Numbered from the stretch's first letter, positions 1-13,446 are shown. The stretch is 64,000 nt of DNA from Siphonodentalium dalli (GCA_032622095.1 CP136063.1:72331980-72395979), one strand, 5' to 3'. Notes: generated from the sequence alone by a model not told the origin. Program-made: numbers and translations.

Positions 1-75
1 ATGGGAGACTCACATATATAAGTGAATGCATTAGCACAAAATTTTCACAAAATTTCAGGAAGCTCCAGTCATGGT
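1..75. repeat. Half of a TATATAAG palindromic element (family C)
   Basis: The window opens inside a right half of the short palindrome found repeatedly further on (for example 14360-14435 and 55575-55650). The shared core is ACATATATAAG followed by GAATGCATT. The left half lies outside the window or is lost. There is no coding potential. Confidence 0.6.
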
Positions 76-87
76 AGGGTTAACGCC

Positions 88-200
88 CCCAATTTACTAT
101 TTCTTTGGCTTTTGGGGTAAAATATATTTGATTTTAGTCTGAATCAACCCTTCAAAGCTCAGATTATTAGATTTAAATTTTTTTAATTTATTTATTTTCT
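88..200 (-). repeat. Fragment of the TTAAAGG-end MITE family, minus orientation
   Basis: The stretch ATTTACTATTTCTTTGGCTT followed by a GGTAAA-ATATTTGATT block matches the MITE seen complete at 57115-57583 and diverged at 57842-58246. A plus-orientation fragment of the same family lies at 770-905, so the two fragments face each other across a foldback element and some unassigned sequence. Ends are lost; boundaries are approximate. Confidence 0.55.
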
Positions 201-392
201 CCAGCTTGAATATTTGTCAGCCTAGCAAAAATTATACCGGAAATATATACAGACTTGAGAGTTTTGGGAGGATACACAAGTTTGCAGTGGCTTCGGCAGA
301 TCGGAAATGATCGGAATAAAAGACGGCAAAACTTTTTGCCAGAAACAAAATTGACAGTACTAGTATATTGTTATAGTTGGCATGCAGACACA

Positions 393-607
393 TACAGTAA
401 TGCCCTAAATAATCGACTCCTTAACCACAGCAGAATTATGGGTAACTTTTCAGGATTTAGTCGGAAATATGGCTTGTTGCCATTCATCGGAAAGCTCTCA
501 CAGAGCTTTCCGATGAATGGCAATAAGCCATATTTCCGATTAAATCCTGAAAAGTTAGCCATAATTCTGCTGTGGTTAAGGAGTCGATTACTTAGGGCAT
601 CACTGTA
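393..607. mobile_element. Foldback MITE family A (full hairpin)
   Basis: The sequence is an almost perfect 215-bp palindrome. The left arm starts TACAGTAATGCCCTAAATAA and is repeated as its reverse complement ending CACTGTA, with the turn near 500. It contains GGAAAGCTCT at the centre. Full copies recur at 6648-6850, 9495-9710, 17839-18054, 36768-36982 and 41570-41751, and right halves at 7920-8030, 15735-15842, 28995-29105 and 35190-35300. It has no transposase, so it is non-autonomous. The open frames on both strands here are a by-product of the palindrome. Confidence 0.8.
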
Positions 608-769
608 CATGCCAGTATGTATACTTATTCCCGGATTCATTATTCATGTTTTAAAATAGACAAGTTATAATACAAGTGCCATGCCCATCAAATGTGAAGG
701 ATGTTTACATGACACTTGCTGGGAAATTCCAGTTCGACCATGTATCACCATATATGGAATTTTAGGTGG

Positions 770-905
770 AGAAAATAGATTTCAAAAATCAAAATCTAAT
801 AACAATGCATTGAAAGGTGGTTTTCCTCGACTCAAATCAGATATTTTTCACCCGCAAAGATGAAGAAATAGTAATTTAGGGGTGTTAATTCGGACAGGGT
901 GTCAT
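770..905 (+). repeat. Fragment of the TTAAAGG-end MITE family, plus orientation
   Basis: The block around CCTCGACTC-AATCAGATATTTTT and AGAAATAGTAATTTAGG matches the MITE at 57115-57583 (there CCTCGACTCGAATCAAACAT). It pairs with the inverted fragment at 88-200. From 906 to 1094 I see nothing assignable. Confidence 0.55.
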
Positions 906-1094
906 TAAGACTAGTTAGTAACATCTTGCTTTTGTCACATACTCGAGACAAATATACATGTAGGACGAATTGAAATATAAAGAGATCGTGGCAACATGTG
1001 GAATCTAACATGCCACAGCAATAAGTTTGCCGAGGGCCATATTTACTAATTTCCTAAGGGTTGTCCCAAGTTAGGCCATTGCACTAAAAGTATT

Positions 1095-1890
1095 ATTTTC
1101 CTCCGAAAATTATTTTATGAGTTAGTTGCCACTATATCTCGGATGAGTTCGAAAACCAGTTTCGTCCAATTTTTCTTTCCTGAGTTATGCTCCTTAGTTT
1201 GACGATTTCTCGCCATTTTTTTGTCGTAAACGCAATAACTTGAAACAAAATTAATATTTACCGATTTCAATAAAAAAAAATTATGAGTTGCTTACCACAA
1301 TATCTTGGGACGAGTTTTGAAAACCAGTTTCGTCCAATTTTTCTCACCTCAGTTATGCCCCTTAACAATTTATCACCATTTTGTTTGTCGTAAGCGCAAT
1401 AACTCGATCAAATATTAACCGATTTCAATAATTTTATTTTCATGAATTGGATGAGTTCAAAAACCAGTTTCGTCATGTTTTTCTTACCTGAGTTATACCC
1501 CTTATTTTTACGATTTCTCGCCATATTTTTTGTCATAAGCGCAAAACTCAAAAAAATATTAACCGATTCAGTTATTTTTGTTTGTGAGTTGGTTGCCACA
1601 ATATCTTGGATGAGTTCTAAAACCAGTTTCGTCTGATTCTGATTTTACTTACCTGAGTTATGTCCCCTAGTTTGATGATTTTTCGCCATTTTTTTGGTCG
1701 TATGCGCAATATCGTGAAAATTTTTTAACCGATTTCAATATTATTATTTTTTATGAATTGGTTGCCACAATATCTAGGATGAGTTTGAAAACCAGTTTCA
1801 TCTGATTTTTCTTACCTGAGTTATGCCCCTTAGTTTGACGATTTGTCGCCATTTTTTGGTCGTATTAACCAATTTCAATATTTGGCTACC
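1095..1890. repeat. Tandem satellite, about 140-170 bp unit, five copies
   Basis: The anchor GAAAACCAGTTTCGTC (with small changes) recurs near 1152, 1318, 1458, 1618 and 1788. Each copy also contains a CTGAGTTATGCCCCTTA-type block and a CGATTTCTCGCCATTTTTTG-type block. Units are diverged by substitutions and indels, so this is an old array. The short open frames on both strands inside it are not credible genes. Confidence 0.8.
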
Positions 1891-3227
1891 TTTGAGTTAG
1901 CCATCTTGGAATTAGCCACCATTTCGGGGGACACTGTGGTCGGCGACCTTTTATTTTGATAGGGATGTCATACAATTAACATTCTAAATACTCCAAATAA
2001 TGAAATGGTTCATGCCTATATAATTATGTAGCACTTAAAAATTCACACATTGTTCATATGCTTGTCATGTGCTTGTCTGGAATCGTGAACATTTTTGAAT
2101 TTTAAAATACTTTTTCCAGGCCTGGGAAAGTTCTGAAGAAGTATATTTTTATGTTACATATGGCATTTGCATTCACCAGCGATGTATATATCTCATTTAC
2201 GTCCATGCATTCACCAATGATTATGTGGAATAACCGCCTATTGGTATATCAAGACCTGCCTGCATTTATTAGCTCTACTTGACGAAGTCTGTTATCCATC
2301 CATGCGTGCGTCCGTCAACAATTTTGATAGCACATCCTACATATCACATCTATCATCCGATTGTCACCAAACTTCATGTGCATCTTTGGGGTGACCTCTA
2401 GATTTGTGCCATAATGTTTTTTTCAAAACTCTTTTAAAAAACATGTCTGCCAGCAGCCATCTTGGAATTCAAATTTGATCTTCGTGGTGACCTCGAGATG
2501 GGAGCCAACGATATATTCTGGATTTTGTTTAAAAACATGGTCACTAATAGTTATTAGCTCTCTCTCTCTCTTTCAGAAAGAGACAGTCTGACTTCGACCT
2601 TGGGGAACTTTTAAGGTATAAGTTCCAGCCCATTCACACTGAATTACTGCTACATCTGGGAACCCACTACATGTATAAAGAGGTGATTGCATAGGGGTGT
2701 GTCGTAAAAACGAGTCAGATATAAATTAAGCACCAGCTAATGGGTACAACGATGTCGTCCATTTCAAAGTCAATAATTATCGATAAACAAACCCCACCTT
2801 TTGTACAAAACATCTTGTATCGATAAATCTAATCTCACTCACCCCAAATCAATTGCATATTTAAATCCAAGTTGGACTATATTCCGATACTTAACAATAA
2901 TTACGAAGCGACTTCTGAGTACACAATTTACGTGTGATGCCTGTTTAACCAATCAATGATCGGTATACTCAGTGCGCGCTCGCCAATTGGTCACTTCATT
3001 TTCAATGCAAAAACTAATTGTCCTCTGAATTTTTTATTTTTTTTAGGGACTAATAAAAGTGCCGGTGTCTATCTGTTAGTCCGTCCCTGTTTACATTTGG
3101 ATACTATTTTGGCTATTAATAAGTAAAATGGATAGTCATGTGTCTAATTTCCGTTACGTGGCTAGGCATGTAACAGCATTCAGATGAACCCTCAAAATTT
3201 TTTCTATTTGGCCTAATCAGCCTATTT
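1891..3227. other. Non-coding stretch without an assignable feature
   Basis: I see no exon with good splice sites and no long open frame. There is a GGGGGACACTG motif near 1925 that recurs near 4535 and 4635, a CGTGCGTCCGTC tract near 2305 typical of invertebrate interspersed repeats, and a short CT run near 2560. Confidence 0.5.
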
Positions 3228-4090
3228 GTCCCCCAATTTTTTTTTCGGGGGACTATTAAAATAGCCGGTGTCCGTCCGTCCGTCCGTCTGTCTAGCCGTC
3301 CCTCCGCCCGTGCGTGTGTGCGTCCGGAAATGGTTTCCAGATGATAACTTTAGTTTCGGTTATTAGATCAAAATACATGTCAAGTTCGAATATGGGTTTG
3401 CCCTGCCCATTTTTGCGAGAGTTATGGCCCTTTTTTCTGGTTTCGGATGATAAATTCAGTTTGTGTGATCATATCTGAACCAAATTTGGAATGTGTGTTT
3501 ATCAGCTCGAAACACAGGTCAAGTTCGAATATGGGTACAATCCGCCCACAATATAAGCAGTGGTGTAAATAATGGCACTTCTCCATAAAAGCAATGCAGT
3601 TGGTGTCTCTGCTCAGCAATTAAATTACCAACTAGTTCAAATATTATGGGAATAAAAACAATTATAAAGGTCAAAATTCAACATAATGTGGGAATGGTTT
3701 TGTATAGTTGTCCCCCGAAAAAAAATTCGGGGGACTATTAAAATAGCCGGTGTCCGTCCGTCCGTCCGCGCGTGTGTGCGTCCGAAAATGGTTTCCGGAT
3801 GATAACTTTAGTTTCGATTATTAGATCAAAAGCAAATTGCAAAGGTGAGTTTATCAGCCCAATATACAGGTAAAGTTTGAATATGGGTTTGCTCCGCCCA
3901 TTTTTGCGAGAGTTTTCGACTTGGAATCCTGTCAATTTCTGGTCTCCGGATGATAACTTCAGTTTGTGTGATCATATCTGAACCAAATTTGGAATGTACG
4001 TTTATTAGCTCGAAATACAGGTCAAGTTCGAATATGGGTACAATCCGCCTATTTTTGCTAGAGTTGTGGCCCTTTTTGTCCCCCGACTTG
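3228..4090. repeat. Two tandem copies of a CGGGGGAC-bounded interspersed element
   Basis: Copy 1 (about 3247-3714) and copy 2 (about 3729-4085) both begin CGGGGGACTATTAAAATAGC, followed by a TCCGTCCGTCCG tract and then AAATGGTTTCC-GATGATAACTT. Each is followed by GTCCCCCGA, the inverted form of the first bases, suggesting short terminal inverted repeats. Copy 2 is shorter. The minus-strand open frames inside are incidental. Confidence 0.65.
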
Positions 4091-5649
4091 GATATTATTC
4101 AATGAATAGACAATGTTTCCTTTATATTGACATCACATAAATTATTTATAGTATCTTTATATGACATTTTCCCTGGTGTATAAAAATTAGTGCTTTGCAG
4201 AAACTGTGTACCTAATACCTAAAAGGATAGCCTGTTGGTTCTGGTCGAAGCTTTTGCTTATATACTATTCTCAATATGGTGTCTATATGGGATAATTATG
4301 CACTCTAAACATTTGAATTTCTCAACAGTTAAATTTTCTGATGTCAATCTTAAAGAAATTCCCAGTTAGAAGCAACAATGACTAGATACATTTCTGTCAT
4401 CAGTTACTTATCAAGCAATCTTGGAAACTTGTTTATTCACTGAACAGATCATCTGGTAACAAATAACACAGCCAGCATTAATGAAGGTAAAATTAACAAA
4501 TAACTATCTAGAGTTTGCCGTGTACCATTTCAGGGGACACTGGTTGGATTGTTCTGAAAGTTAGTATCGGATTTAGGGTCCTTGTTATTTTTTTCTTCAG
4601 AAAAGCTGATGCCCCCAATGAAGCCACTTTTTGGGGGGACACTGGCCGGACGGCCTTTTATGCTTCATTATAATATATGGGGTATGATGCTGTATTATGA
4701 AATTAAAAATCAAAATCAACATTCTGATAAAAATGAAGCCTCCTCCCATAGAGCCAAGACAATAAGCTATTTGGTAATTGGAGTTTTGTGTGAAATGATT
4801 AATTATTCTAGCAGTTCTTGGTACCGAAAGTAACAAAACATTTATTTATATTTTCAACCTCTCAAAACCTATTAAAATCCATTGTTTTGTTGTCTCTTCA
4901 TAATTCTATATACAATGAAGATGATATGAGAACCTCAAGATGATTTGCCAGATGGATCCAGAGAAATTCTTTATTGAAAATATCTTGCCATTTTTGGCAG
5001 GATTTATGCAAATCATGCGTCTCCCCACTTAAAACATCTCCCTTGGAACCACCTGACTGATTAATCTGACACAGTGTTTAGGGTCCATGGATAATTGGGC
5101 TTCAAACATATCTAAATGGTTTTTTAAAAAGGTGCTTGTAAGATTGGAAATTTCCAACAATTGAGAAAGTTTGAGGTGTCAGTTAGGGAGGTGCGTAAAA
5201 GGATTTACAAACTTAGGAGTCCGATTGGGAGGGGACTTGTTATGAGCTGGGGGTTGATCAGTCGTGTACAGTTGGTAATTTCAAGGTGGATATTCATCGA
5301 TCTACATACATGAAGCCTCTTAGCCACATGTCCAGTTTAAAACTACTTCTTTTAAAGTGATTATGACAAGTTCTGACTGTTGTGGTCTCCAGAGTCCCAG
5401 TCATTTCAGTCTTTGCAGTCAGGTGAGTGACCCCACAGTCATTGACTGTCTTGTTCATATAACATGATGCGCATGGATATCGAACAACGTAAACAGATGG
5501 CGTCATAATGCTGTTCTTATAATGGTATAACATCCTGCCAGTGTAATAACTCATTTTGGGCTTCTGGGAGAGGGAATATGATTTAAATTTGACGTAAAAC
5601 GTTGATGAAAATAGAGTTACATTATATCTCTATAGTAATACATTATATC
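4091..5649. other. Non-coding stretch without an assignable feature
   Basis: No splice-bounded open frame or clear repeat array was recognised. The only local repeat is the GGGGACACTGG motif near 4533 and 4637. The 83-codon plus frame and 79-codon minus frame at 4582-4836 overlap each other and have no homology I can recognise. Confidence 0.4.
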
Positions 5650-6225
5650 TCTATTTTTCGGTTTTCTTAAAGATGGATTATCTCTTTAAATAACAAATAA
5701 ATTTGAAATAGTTGCGTGGGTATAAAATAATAAATATGAACTGAAGACCCCTGTTCGGAAAGCCTTCTATCAATTAATATTGATTTTATTTCGAATATTT
5801 TATTGGGACCATTTATTTGTCTATTTTTAAAACAGACCATTCGGGTGATAGCATAAGTCGATAGAGAGCATTAGTCTGTTCCTATGGCTACGTACTGAAC
5901 GTCAAATGTCCCAGATTGATTGGTTGTATTGTTTTATTCCATAGTTATAAGCGATAATGAGTATAATTAACCTTTATTTGTAACAAAATTACACAATAAA
6001 ATTTCTGGTCTCTGTTAACAGTAACCACTATTGCTCATTAGCTAAACAAACACACCTTTTCAGACCAGAAAATATTCGAAATAAAATTAATATTAATCGA
6101 TAGAAGCATTTCTGGACAGGAGTCTTCGATTCAGATATAATATCTTATACCCCGGTAACTATATAATACATGTTTACAAAGAGATAATCCACATTTAAAC
6201 CAAGAATAGACTTCGTTTTTGTGTC
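5650..6225. repeat. Inverted-repeat element, about 575 bp
   Basis: The left arm (about 5655-5800) and right arm (about 6065-6220) are diverged reverse complements: GGATTATCTCTTT and TATTTCGAATATTTT on the left match AAAATATTCGAAATA and AAAGAGATAATCC on the right. The inside has no coding frame, consistent with an old non-autonomous foldback element. Confidence 0.65.
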
Positions 6226-6647
6226 GGATATTTTGTGTCGGATGTTCTTCACTGGTATATAATGTTGAAATCATCTGATGATGAACATATGCTATGATTG
6301 ATATACCATTGCCTTCAAATACGAGTTGATATTGTTAAGTATCACGAGTCATGTGTTAACATTAATATATTTTGTAACTTTATTTTTATATTTTGTTATA
6401 TGTTGCAATAAAACACTAATATTTCATGTTTAATATTCATGCCAATTACTCTGATTAAATTCAGACATCCAGCACCATTTCTCCTACTACACGATACATG
6501 CTTCACTCCAAGTGAAGGGTTTATACATTACTGAATGCAATCACTATTCAGAATTTCTGTAGGGCTTAAATATGTAGTGTTGAATACTGGAACACTGGAA
6601 AAGTTCTGAAATTTCTTCATTGAATTGTATGGCATTCAAAATGTTAA

Positions 6648-6850
6648 GGTAATGCCCTAAATAATCGACTCCTTAACGACAGCAGAATTATGAGTAATTT
6701 TTCAGAATTTAGTCGGAAATATGGCTTGTTGCCATTCATCGGAAAGCTCTCAGTGACGAATGGCAACAAACATATTTCCAACTAAATTCTGAAAAATTAC
6801 TCATAATTCTCCTGTCGTTAAGGAGTCGAGTATTTAAGGCATTACTGTAC
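6648..6850. mobile_element. Foldback MITE family A
   Basis: Same ends and arm sequence as the copy at 393-607, with a small deletion at the turn (near 6750) and several substitutions. It lies just before the tandem array. Confidence 0.75.
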
Positions 6851-7814
6851 CTTCTTCAATCTTACTACCATTGGGATCAGTTAGAAAATATGTTTATGAT
6901 TTAACTATTTTGATGTGCTGTTAACACTTTCATGACTGGATCTTCCTGAAATTTTGCGAAAACCCTGTACCAATGCATTCTCTTATATATGAGAGTCTCC
7001 CCATGGAGAGCCTTGTATATATAAGCAAATGCATTGGCATACCAATATTTACATTGACCTTGTAAGCCAGTGCATTCTCTTATAAATGCGAGGCTCCCAA
7101 TGGGAGACTCACATCTATACCAGAAATCACTGGCACAGGATATTTAATGCTGCACCAGCGCAGCTCCCATCATGAAAGGGTTAATAGAGATATATCATAG
7201 TGGATGGAGACCCTGGCTCAGTTTGACGTGTTCATATGTGAACAAATTATATCACATGAAGCCGGCCCCTATTATATCATTAAAAAGGCCATTACATATC
7301 TCCTTATATCACATTGTGTATATGTCACGAGTGGTAAATAAGCGTGTGCTTCCCGCCACATTTGGCAGCGCACCAATAAATATATGTCACTAGTGGTAAA
7401 TAATCACGTGCTTCCCATCAACTTGGCAGCGCGCGAACAAAATTACTTTACATTGATTATGCGGATTAATACTACTTTGAAAAGCCTCACATGACACCAA
7501 AACCAGACAATGCAAAATGATTGATTTGCCCATTTAAATAAAGTTAAATATTTTTCCAACTATGTTGCACTAATGAAAATAGACACAAAAACAAAGAGGT
7601 AAATTGGGGGGACTATATTTTTCGTCGCAATCATGAGCATGCAATACTTCGTACATGCATATTGTTGTGAAATGTCTGAGCCAACGATGTAAATGTGTGC
7701 ATTTTAAAGCTTCTTTGAAGGATTTTGTTTTGTTAAAAAGGCATAAAGCTCTAGTTTTTTTGTATGTGATATACAAGATGTCAAGATCTTCAACTCGTTA
7801 TGTTGGGATATAAG

Positions 7815-7915
7815 ATTTTATGAAACTCGTTTGATAAATTAGTTATATTAAATTTGATTCACAACTCATCTACGACTCATTGTGAATCAAATTCATCAAA
7901 CTCGTTTCATAAAAA
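7815..7915. repeat. Short palindrome (TATGAAACTCGTTTGATAAA)
   Basis: TTTTATGAAACTCGTTTGAT is followed about 60 bp later by its reverse complement. A half copy of foldback A is fused directly to its right side. The same fused arrangement is present in units 2, 3 and 4. Confidence 0.7.
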
Positions 7916-8520
7916 CTCTCGGGAAGAGCTTTCCGATGAATGGCAACAAGCCATATTTCCGACTAAATCCCGAAAAGTTACCCATAATTCTGCTGTGGCT
8001 AAGAAGTCGATTAATTAGGGCATTACTGTATCTCTGCCTGGGCATTTATTTCAGCCATGGGTTATCTGATTCAAATGAATTTGGTATAGAGGATTGCCAT
8101 CATTAGAAAGCATTTTTGCATTTTCCATTATAGATTTGTCTTTTGTTTATTTGGAAATCTTGGGGGGGGTTGTCGTCTGCGCATATATCTCAGCCAGATT
8201 CATTGGATCTCAATGAAATTTTACAGGGAGGTTCACAATCATGAATGCTTTCAAAAGAGCGCCAAATGATGTTTGCATTTTCCATTCTAGAGTTATCCTT
8301 TGTTTACCTGGAAATAATTTTGTTTGCTACCATTTTATACCGCCAATTTTCAAAGGTATACTGGATTCACTTTGTCTGCCTGGGTGTTTATCTCAGCCAT
8401 AGGTTATCAGATCTGAATACAATTTGGTATTGATGTTCACCATTGGGAGTGCCAACAAAAACAAGTTCCCAATAAACGTTGTTTGCATTTTCTGTGCTGG
8501 AGTTATCATTTGTGTCATTT

Positions 8521-8902
8521 GCAGAATAAGGTCCCCAGAGGGTGAATTTAGTGATGCTATCCCGCATATCGGGCTAGCATCACTAAATTCACTCTCTGGG
8601 GACCTCATTCTGCTTAGGCCTCATCTTCTCTGGAATGTTTCTTTATTATCAAATTTAGAAACTTCTTTATATAGATTCTATTTCTTTTTTAGTTTAGTTT
8701 CTCTATATGACACATTGCATAATCGAAGTTCCCAATGGGTGTACATCACAATATTCACCATTTAGGAACTTCAATCATAGACTATGTCTCCATAGCCGAT
8801 GACGTCATGCAGAATGAGGTCCCCAGAGGGTGAATTTAATTATGCTAACCTGCTATGCAGGATAGCATCACTAAATTCACCCTCTTGGGACCTCATTTTG
8901 CA
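8521..8902. repeat. Two family B hairpins (CAGAATGAGGTCC palindromes)
   Basis: Each is a 90-bp palindrome of the form GCAGAATGAGGTCCCCAGAG, GGTGAATTTAGTGATGCTA, a short turn, then the reverse complement. Copies are at 8521-8613 and 8809-8902. Equivalents lie at 16338-16715 (unit 2) and 35795-36172 (unit 4); unit 3 lost this segment. Confidence 0.8.
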
Positions 8903-9179
8903 AATGACAGGCACACTAAACTCAGCCATGTGTTATGGGATTACATTGAAATTCGGTATGGATATTTACCACCATCACAGGTCCTTTCCATGAAGTATTG
9001 GTGATGCTCGCATTTTACCTTTTTATTTAGACTTATTCTCCTTATCTGGGTTCTGTCCCTTGTTTCGAATTGGCTCTGTTGGGGTAAGCCACCATCTGAG
9101 TGCAACCCTTGTTCTGGGTAGTTGCGACCCAGAAAATAAAGGGGGTGGGGGTTGAATGCCAATCTTTATAGGGTTATTG

Positions 9180-9236
9180 GGTGAGTGACTGGACATTCGG
9201 TAACTAAAAGTTTAGTTCCAAATGTCCAGTCATGAG
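9180..9236. repeat. Short hairpin GACTGGACATT
   Basis: GTGACTGGACATTCGGTAAC is followed by its near reverse complement ending AATGTCCAGTCAT. The same hairpin is at 17524-17577 and 36452-36507. Confidence 0.65.
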
Positions 9237-9494
9237 GGTTTATTTTTGGGGGAAATGGCAAAAGAAAATTTCATTTGGCCAAAAAGTTTCAAGGCTAATC
9301 AACAATCGCCTCTCAAATTATCATCAGATCTCCATGAAAAACGTAACCCGTTAACAGGTTAATAGCAGTTGCTTGCCTATGTATGAATAACACTTTATCT
9401 AAAGTCATGCATGCTTACTTATCAAAATGATGATGATTAGCTTCTAGAATGGTGTTCATTCTTAATCAAGTGACAACACTTTACTTCTTTGATA

Positions 9495-9710
9495 TACAGT
9501 AATACCCAAAGTAATTGACCACTTAACCACAGCAAAATTATGGGTAATTTTTCAGGATTTAGTCGGAAATATGGCTTGTTGCCATTCATCGGAAAGCTCT
9601 CGGCGAGAGCTTTCCGATGAATGGCAACAAGCCATATTTCCGACTAAATCCTGAAAGTTACCCATAATTCTGCTTTGGTTAAGATGTCGATTACTTAGGG
9701 CATTACTGTA
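9495..9710. mobile_element. Foldback MITE family A (unit 1)
   Basis: Full palindrome with TACAGTAAT on the left and ATTACTGTA on the right, turn near 9602. It is followed by a block ending in a C-run (9779-9813) that varies in module number between units. Confidence 0.8.
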
Positions 9711-11352
9711 TATTGCCATCTGGACCTATTTCAGGTTTTGCGGTTCCCATCCGTGTGCACATTTCCGTTGTCCCAACTCACGACCCCCCCCCCCCACCCC
9801 CCCCCCCCCCCCCGTCCCAACTCACAATTTTTCAGTTATTTTAGTGCATGTTTCTTTATATTTTTGTTTTAGTTTATTTTCTCAATGATTCCACAGTTTG
9901 GTTTTTCAATTTGGGAAATGTTACTGAAAACAGTTTTTTATATCCGTCAAATGGTTGTGGATATACAGACAAAAAAACCAACACTTCCAAATTAACTATG
10001 ATGAATAATTCTAGAACAGAAAATCAGAAGAAAAAACGATTGAACACCCAATTGATTGCCCTCAAAGTAGTGAACATCCATACAAAATGTTATTGAGATC
10101 GTCAACCGGTGGTGGAGATATCTGCTCAAATGGACAAAAAAACATTTCCAGATAAACAAACATTATTAACCCTAGAACGGAAAATTCAGGAAAAAAAGAT
10201 TGAACACTCAGTTGAATGCCCTCATAGTAGTGAACATCCATCCAAATTTCATTCAGATCCGACAACCGTTGTTTCAGATATCTGCCCGGACGGATGGAAA
10301 AACCGACAGATAAATGCCTGGACGGACGAGGTTAATCCAGTATATACCCCCCATTCTCTTCGACAGTGGAGGTATAATGGAACATATATGACTTTGGCAG
10401 CTGCATTATGGATGGCCAAGTCCCTGTCTGTCTGAAAATAAACAACTTGCAGTTAGATTAAACACCTCTGCTTATATGGGTTTCAATGAAGTCCAGTCTA
10501 TGTATTTTACAACCCATTTTCGTCGCTTCTTTGCGATTGATGCTAAATTAGTCTTCGATTGTTTTTTCAAAACCACAAGTTCCAGAAGAAAAAAAGGATA
10601 ATCAAATGGAAATGGAACTAGAGGTGTGACTGTCCCAATGCATGGGACTAATGATACCCCCTCCCCCATGTTTTTAAAACACCTTTATACTAGCTGAAAC
10701 AGGCTCCTTTTTGAGAGCCTCTATTCAGCATTGGAGGAGCCTTTGGCCTCTTTGTGCATTAGGGGCCGTGCGCATGACAGATCCCACTCTTTTATATATT
10801 TTGATAATATTATGCCACTTAAATATATCATCGGACAAATAGGTTCATATTGGACTTATTTGGTTCTGATATAAGCCCATAGTAGACTAATACCCATTAT
10901 TCTGATGGATGGCACGGGCCACCGTGAAAACACATATATAAAGAGCGCACATCTGGTGCTGAAATAGACCCATTGTGAGCGTATTTGTTTTTTGTTATTT
11001 ATTTAATTAATTTTTTTAAATCAAAATTTTGTAAAACTAACACCGTTATAACCTCCGCAAAGGTACCGCGAGTCACCACACCCAATTTAGTTGAAATCGG
11101 AAAAGCAGTCGGGGAGGAAAAATCCGGACAGACAGACGGACAGACTGATCCTACTCTTTTATATATATAGATATGCAATATTTATAGATGCATGCATCCA
11201 TTTTGTAACTCATCCTGTTTTGTATATAGCGTATATATTTTACTTGTTCCACACTTTGTACTGTGGCTTTGCAAGTAAATTCAATAGCAAAGGATATCCA
11301 TATGCTACAGGTTTTGTTCAGTCCTAGCCTTGAAATAGTGTGTCTGTCATTT

Positions 11353-12180
11353 GCAGAATGAGGTCCACAGAGGGTGAATTTAGTTATGCTACCGCGCATA
11401 GCGGGCTAACATCACCAAATTCACCCTCTGGGAACCTCATTCTGCTGAGGTGTAAGCAGAATGAGGTCCCCAGAGGGTGAATTTGGTGATGCTAGCCCAC
11501 TATGCGGGGTAGCATCACTAAATTCACCCCTCTGGGGGACCTCATTCTGCAAATGACAGACACACTATTTCAAGGCTTGGTTCAGTCATAACAGGTTGGA
11601 GGGAGGGTAGTCGGATACTCTGTGCGGTACACTTGTTTATACTGTGCAGCTGTAATATGATAATGCATTTTACTAGAAAAGGAAGTTACAGGATAAACGA
11701 TTCATTTCTTAGAAATTGTTGTGTGTTTGAGCTAACAAAGAAAAAAAAAGCCACAGCATTTTTGAAATCAGTCAAGCCTGCAAATAGTGTGTCTGTCATT
11801 TGCATAATGAGGTCCTGAAAAGGGTGAATTTAGTGACGTTATCGTGCAAGGCAGGCTAGTGTCACCAAATTCACCCTTGAGGGAACCTCATTCTGCTTAG
11901 GCCTCAACTGATATGAGAGAGATTGAAGTTCCCCAGTTGAATTAAGTCGGTCATGTTCACCCATTAGTCACCTCAATTATGCATTTTATCTTCTGCAAAT
12001 TAGGGGAGATAAAATCTTCCCAGAAGGGAAAAACTAAAAAAAATGATAATTTGAAACTGTAGATACTTCCCAGAAGATGAGGCATAAGCAGAATGAGGTC
12101 CCCAGAGGGTCAATTTAGTGATGCTGGCACACTGTGCGGAATAGCATCACCAATTCAACCTCTGGGGACCTCATTCAGCA
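11353..12180. repeat. Cluster of family B hairpins (unit 1)
   Basis: Four palindromes of the AGAATGAGGTCC family at about 11353-11445, 11457-11552, 11802-11902 and 12089-12180. The first two are back to back. The cluster is conserved at 19715-20535, 30787-31610 and 38609-39430. The loop sequences differ (TATGCGGGG, GTGCAAGGCAGG), so the copies were distinct before the unit was duplicated. Confidence 0.8.
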
Positions 12181-12349
12181 AATGACAGACACACTATTGC
12201 AGGCTTGAAATTATAGCAAAATAAAAGATCAATATAAACAAATTGTTTAGTTCTCACTCCCTCTCTAAAATATTCTGAAATCCTCCCCTATAACTTTTGA
12301 TATGATCCATGTCCCTCTTTTATGTAATGTCTAATTTAATCAATTTAAG

Positions 12350-12560
12350 CCTTTCTCTACTAAATACTCATTGATTTAGGAAATGTTGAGAACTTGAGAT
12401 AACTTCAACAATGGACAATTATCCTAACATTTCCCATAAAAACATGAATCCTTCTGCACATGTATTATCGTTTTGCCCGTCTGGCTTGAACACCCCTCCA
12501 AATCAAAAATAGACCATTCCAATATATACTTTTATAACTGGGTGGGAGAATCCATTTAGT
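12350..12560 (+). repeat. Internal direct repeat, left copy
   Basis: The blocks CTAAATACTCATTGATTTAGG, CCTTCTGCAC and CACCCCTCCAAAT are found again, diverged, at 13065-13330. Recombination between the two copies explains the 740-bp loss in unit 2. Confidence 0.65.
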
Positions 12561-13446
12561 GAAGAAAGGGTTAATGTTCTGTGCTAAGGCATGTGGCTGA
12601 GGTGTTACATGGAGTGGGATGCCTAATACTAATCATCTTGTCAATGGTTCACTGGGTTGCCACAGGGGCCATGAAATCTCTATACCCTGCAAATCAATAC
12701 ATAAGCAGTGATGACGCACAAGTACACTGACTGAAGCTTGAATTATCATCTTACAAGGTCAATGTGAGTTGATGTTAAACCTGGTTTACTTTGTTTCTGA
12801 AATTAAGGCAAAACCTGGCAAAATTCAATCAGATGAAATAAAGGTTATGAATATTGATAAATAGGGGATTTTCCCACAAGTCCTACTAACCCTGACTAAC
12901 CCATCAAAAATAGAGGTGATAGCTAGGTCCAAATTATCATGAGCTAGTGCTCAGCAATTTTGTCAAAATCAATCTTAGCCATTTTTTGGCAATGTGGAGT
13001 AATAATTACTCTTAGCTTCGAAAACTAGCCAAGATGAATACTTTTTTAACAAAATATAAAAAATTCAATTGAACCTTTCCAAAAATAAATACTCATTAGC
13101 GAGTAATTCCCTTAGGAAATGTTCAGATAATAAGTTCAACAAACGTTTGTTGAACTTATTATCTGAATGTTTCCCCATCAATGAATATGTATCCTTCAGC
13201 ACTTGTATCAACTTTTCGTCTGAGTGTGGTCTGCTAATTTATCCTGAGCACCCCTCCAAATAGATAATAGACCATTCCAATGTATACTTGTATGAATGAG
13301 TGAGAGAGTCCATTTAGTATAGAAAGGTTCAAAAATTTCTGGAATCCAATAAATTATTTATTCTGGCCTAAGATAATTCTTTCTGGGTATTTGGCTATTT
13401 GCACTCCCAGGAATCAAAAATGATAAAAAGCTATTTTTTCCCTTTA

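Noticed and set aside
255-659. 134-codon plus frame and 89-codon minus frame over the first foldback element
   Set aside because: Both strands are open because the sequence is a palindrome; no domain and no splice context.
12600-12800. Possible exon in the conserved non-coding block of each unit
   Set aside because: The best frame after an AG near 12666 ends after about 20 codons and the segment is deleted in unit 2.
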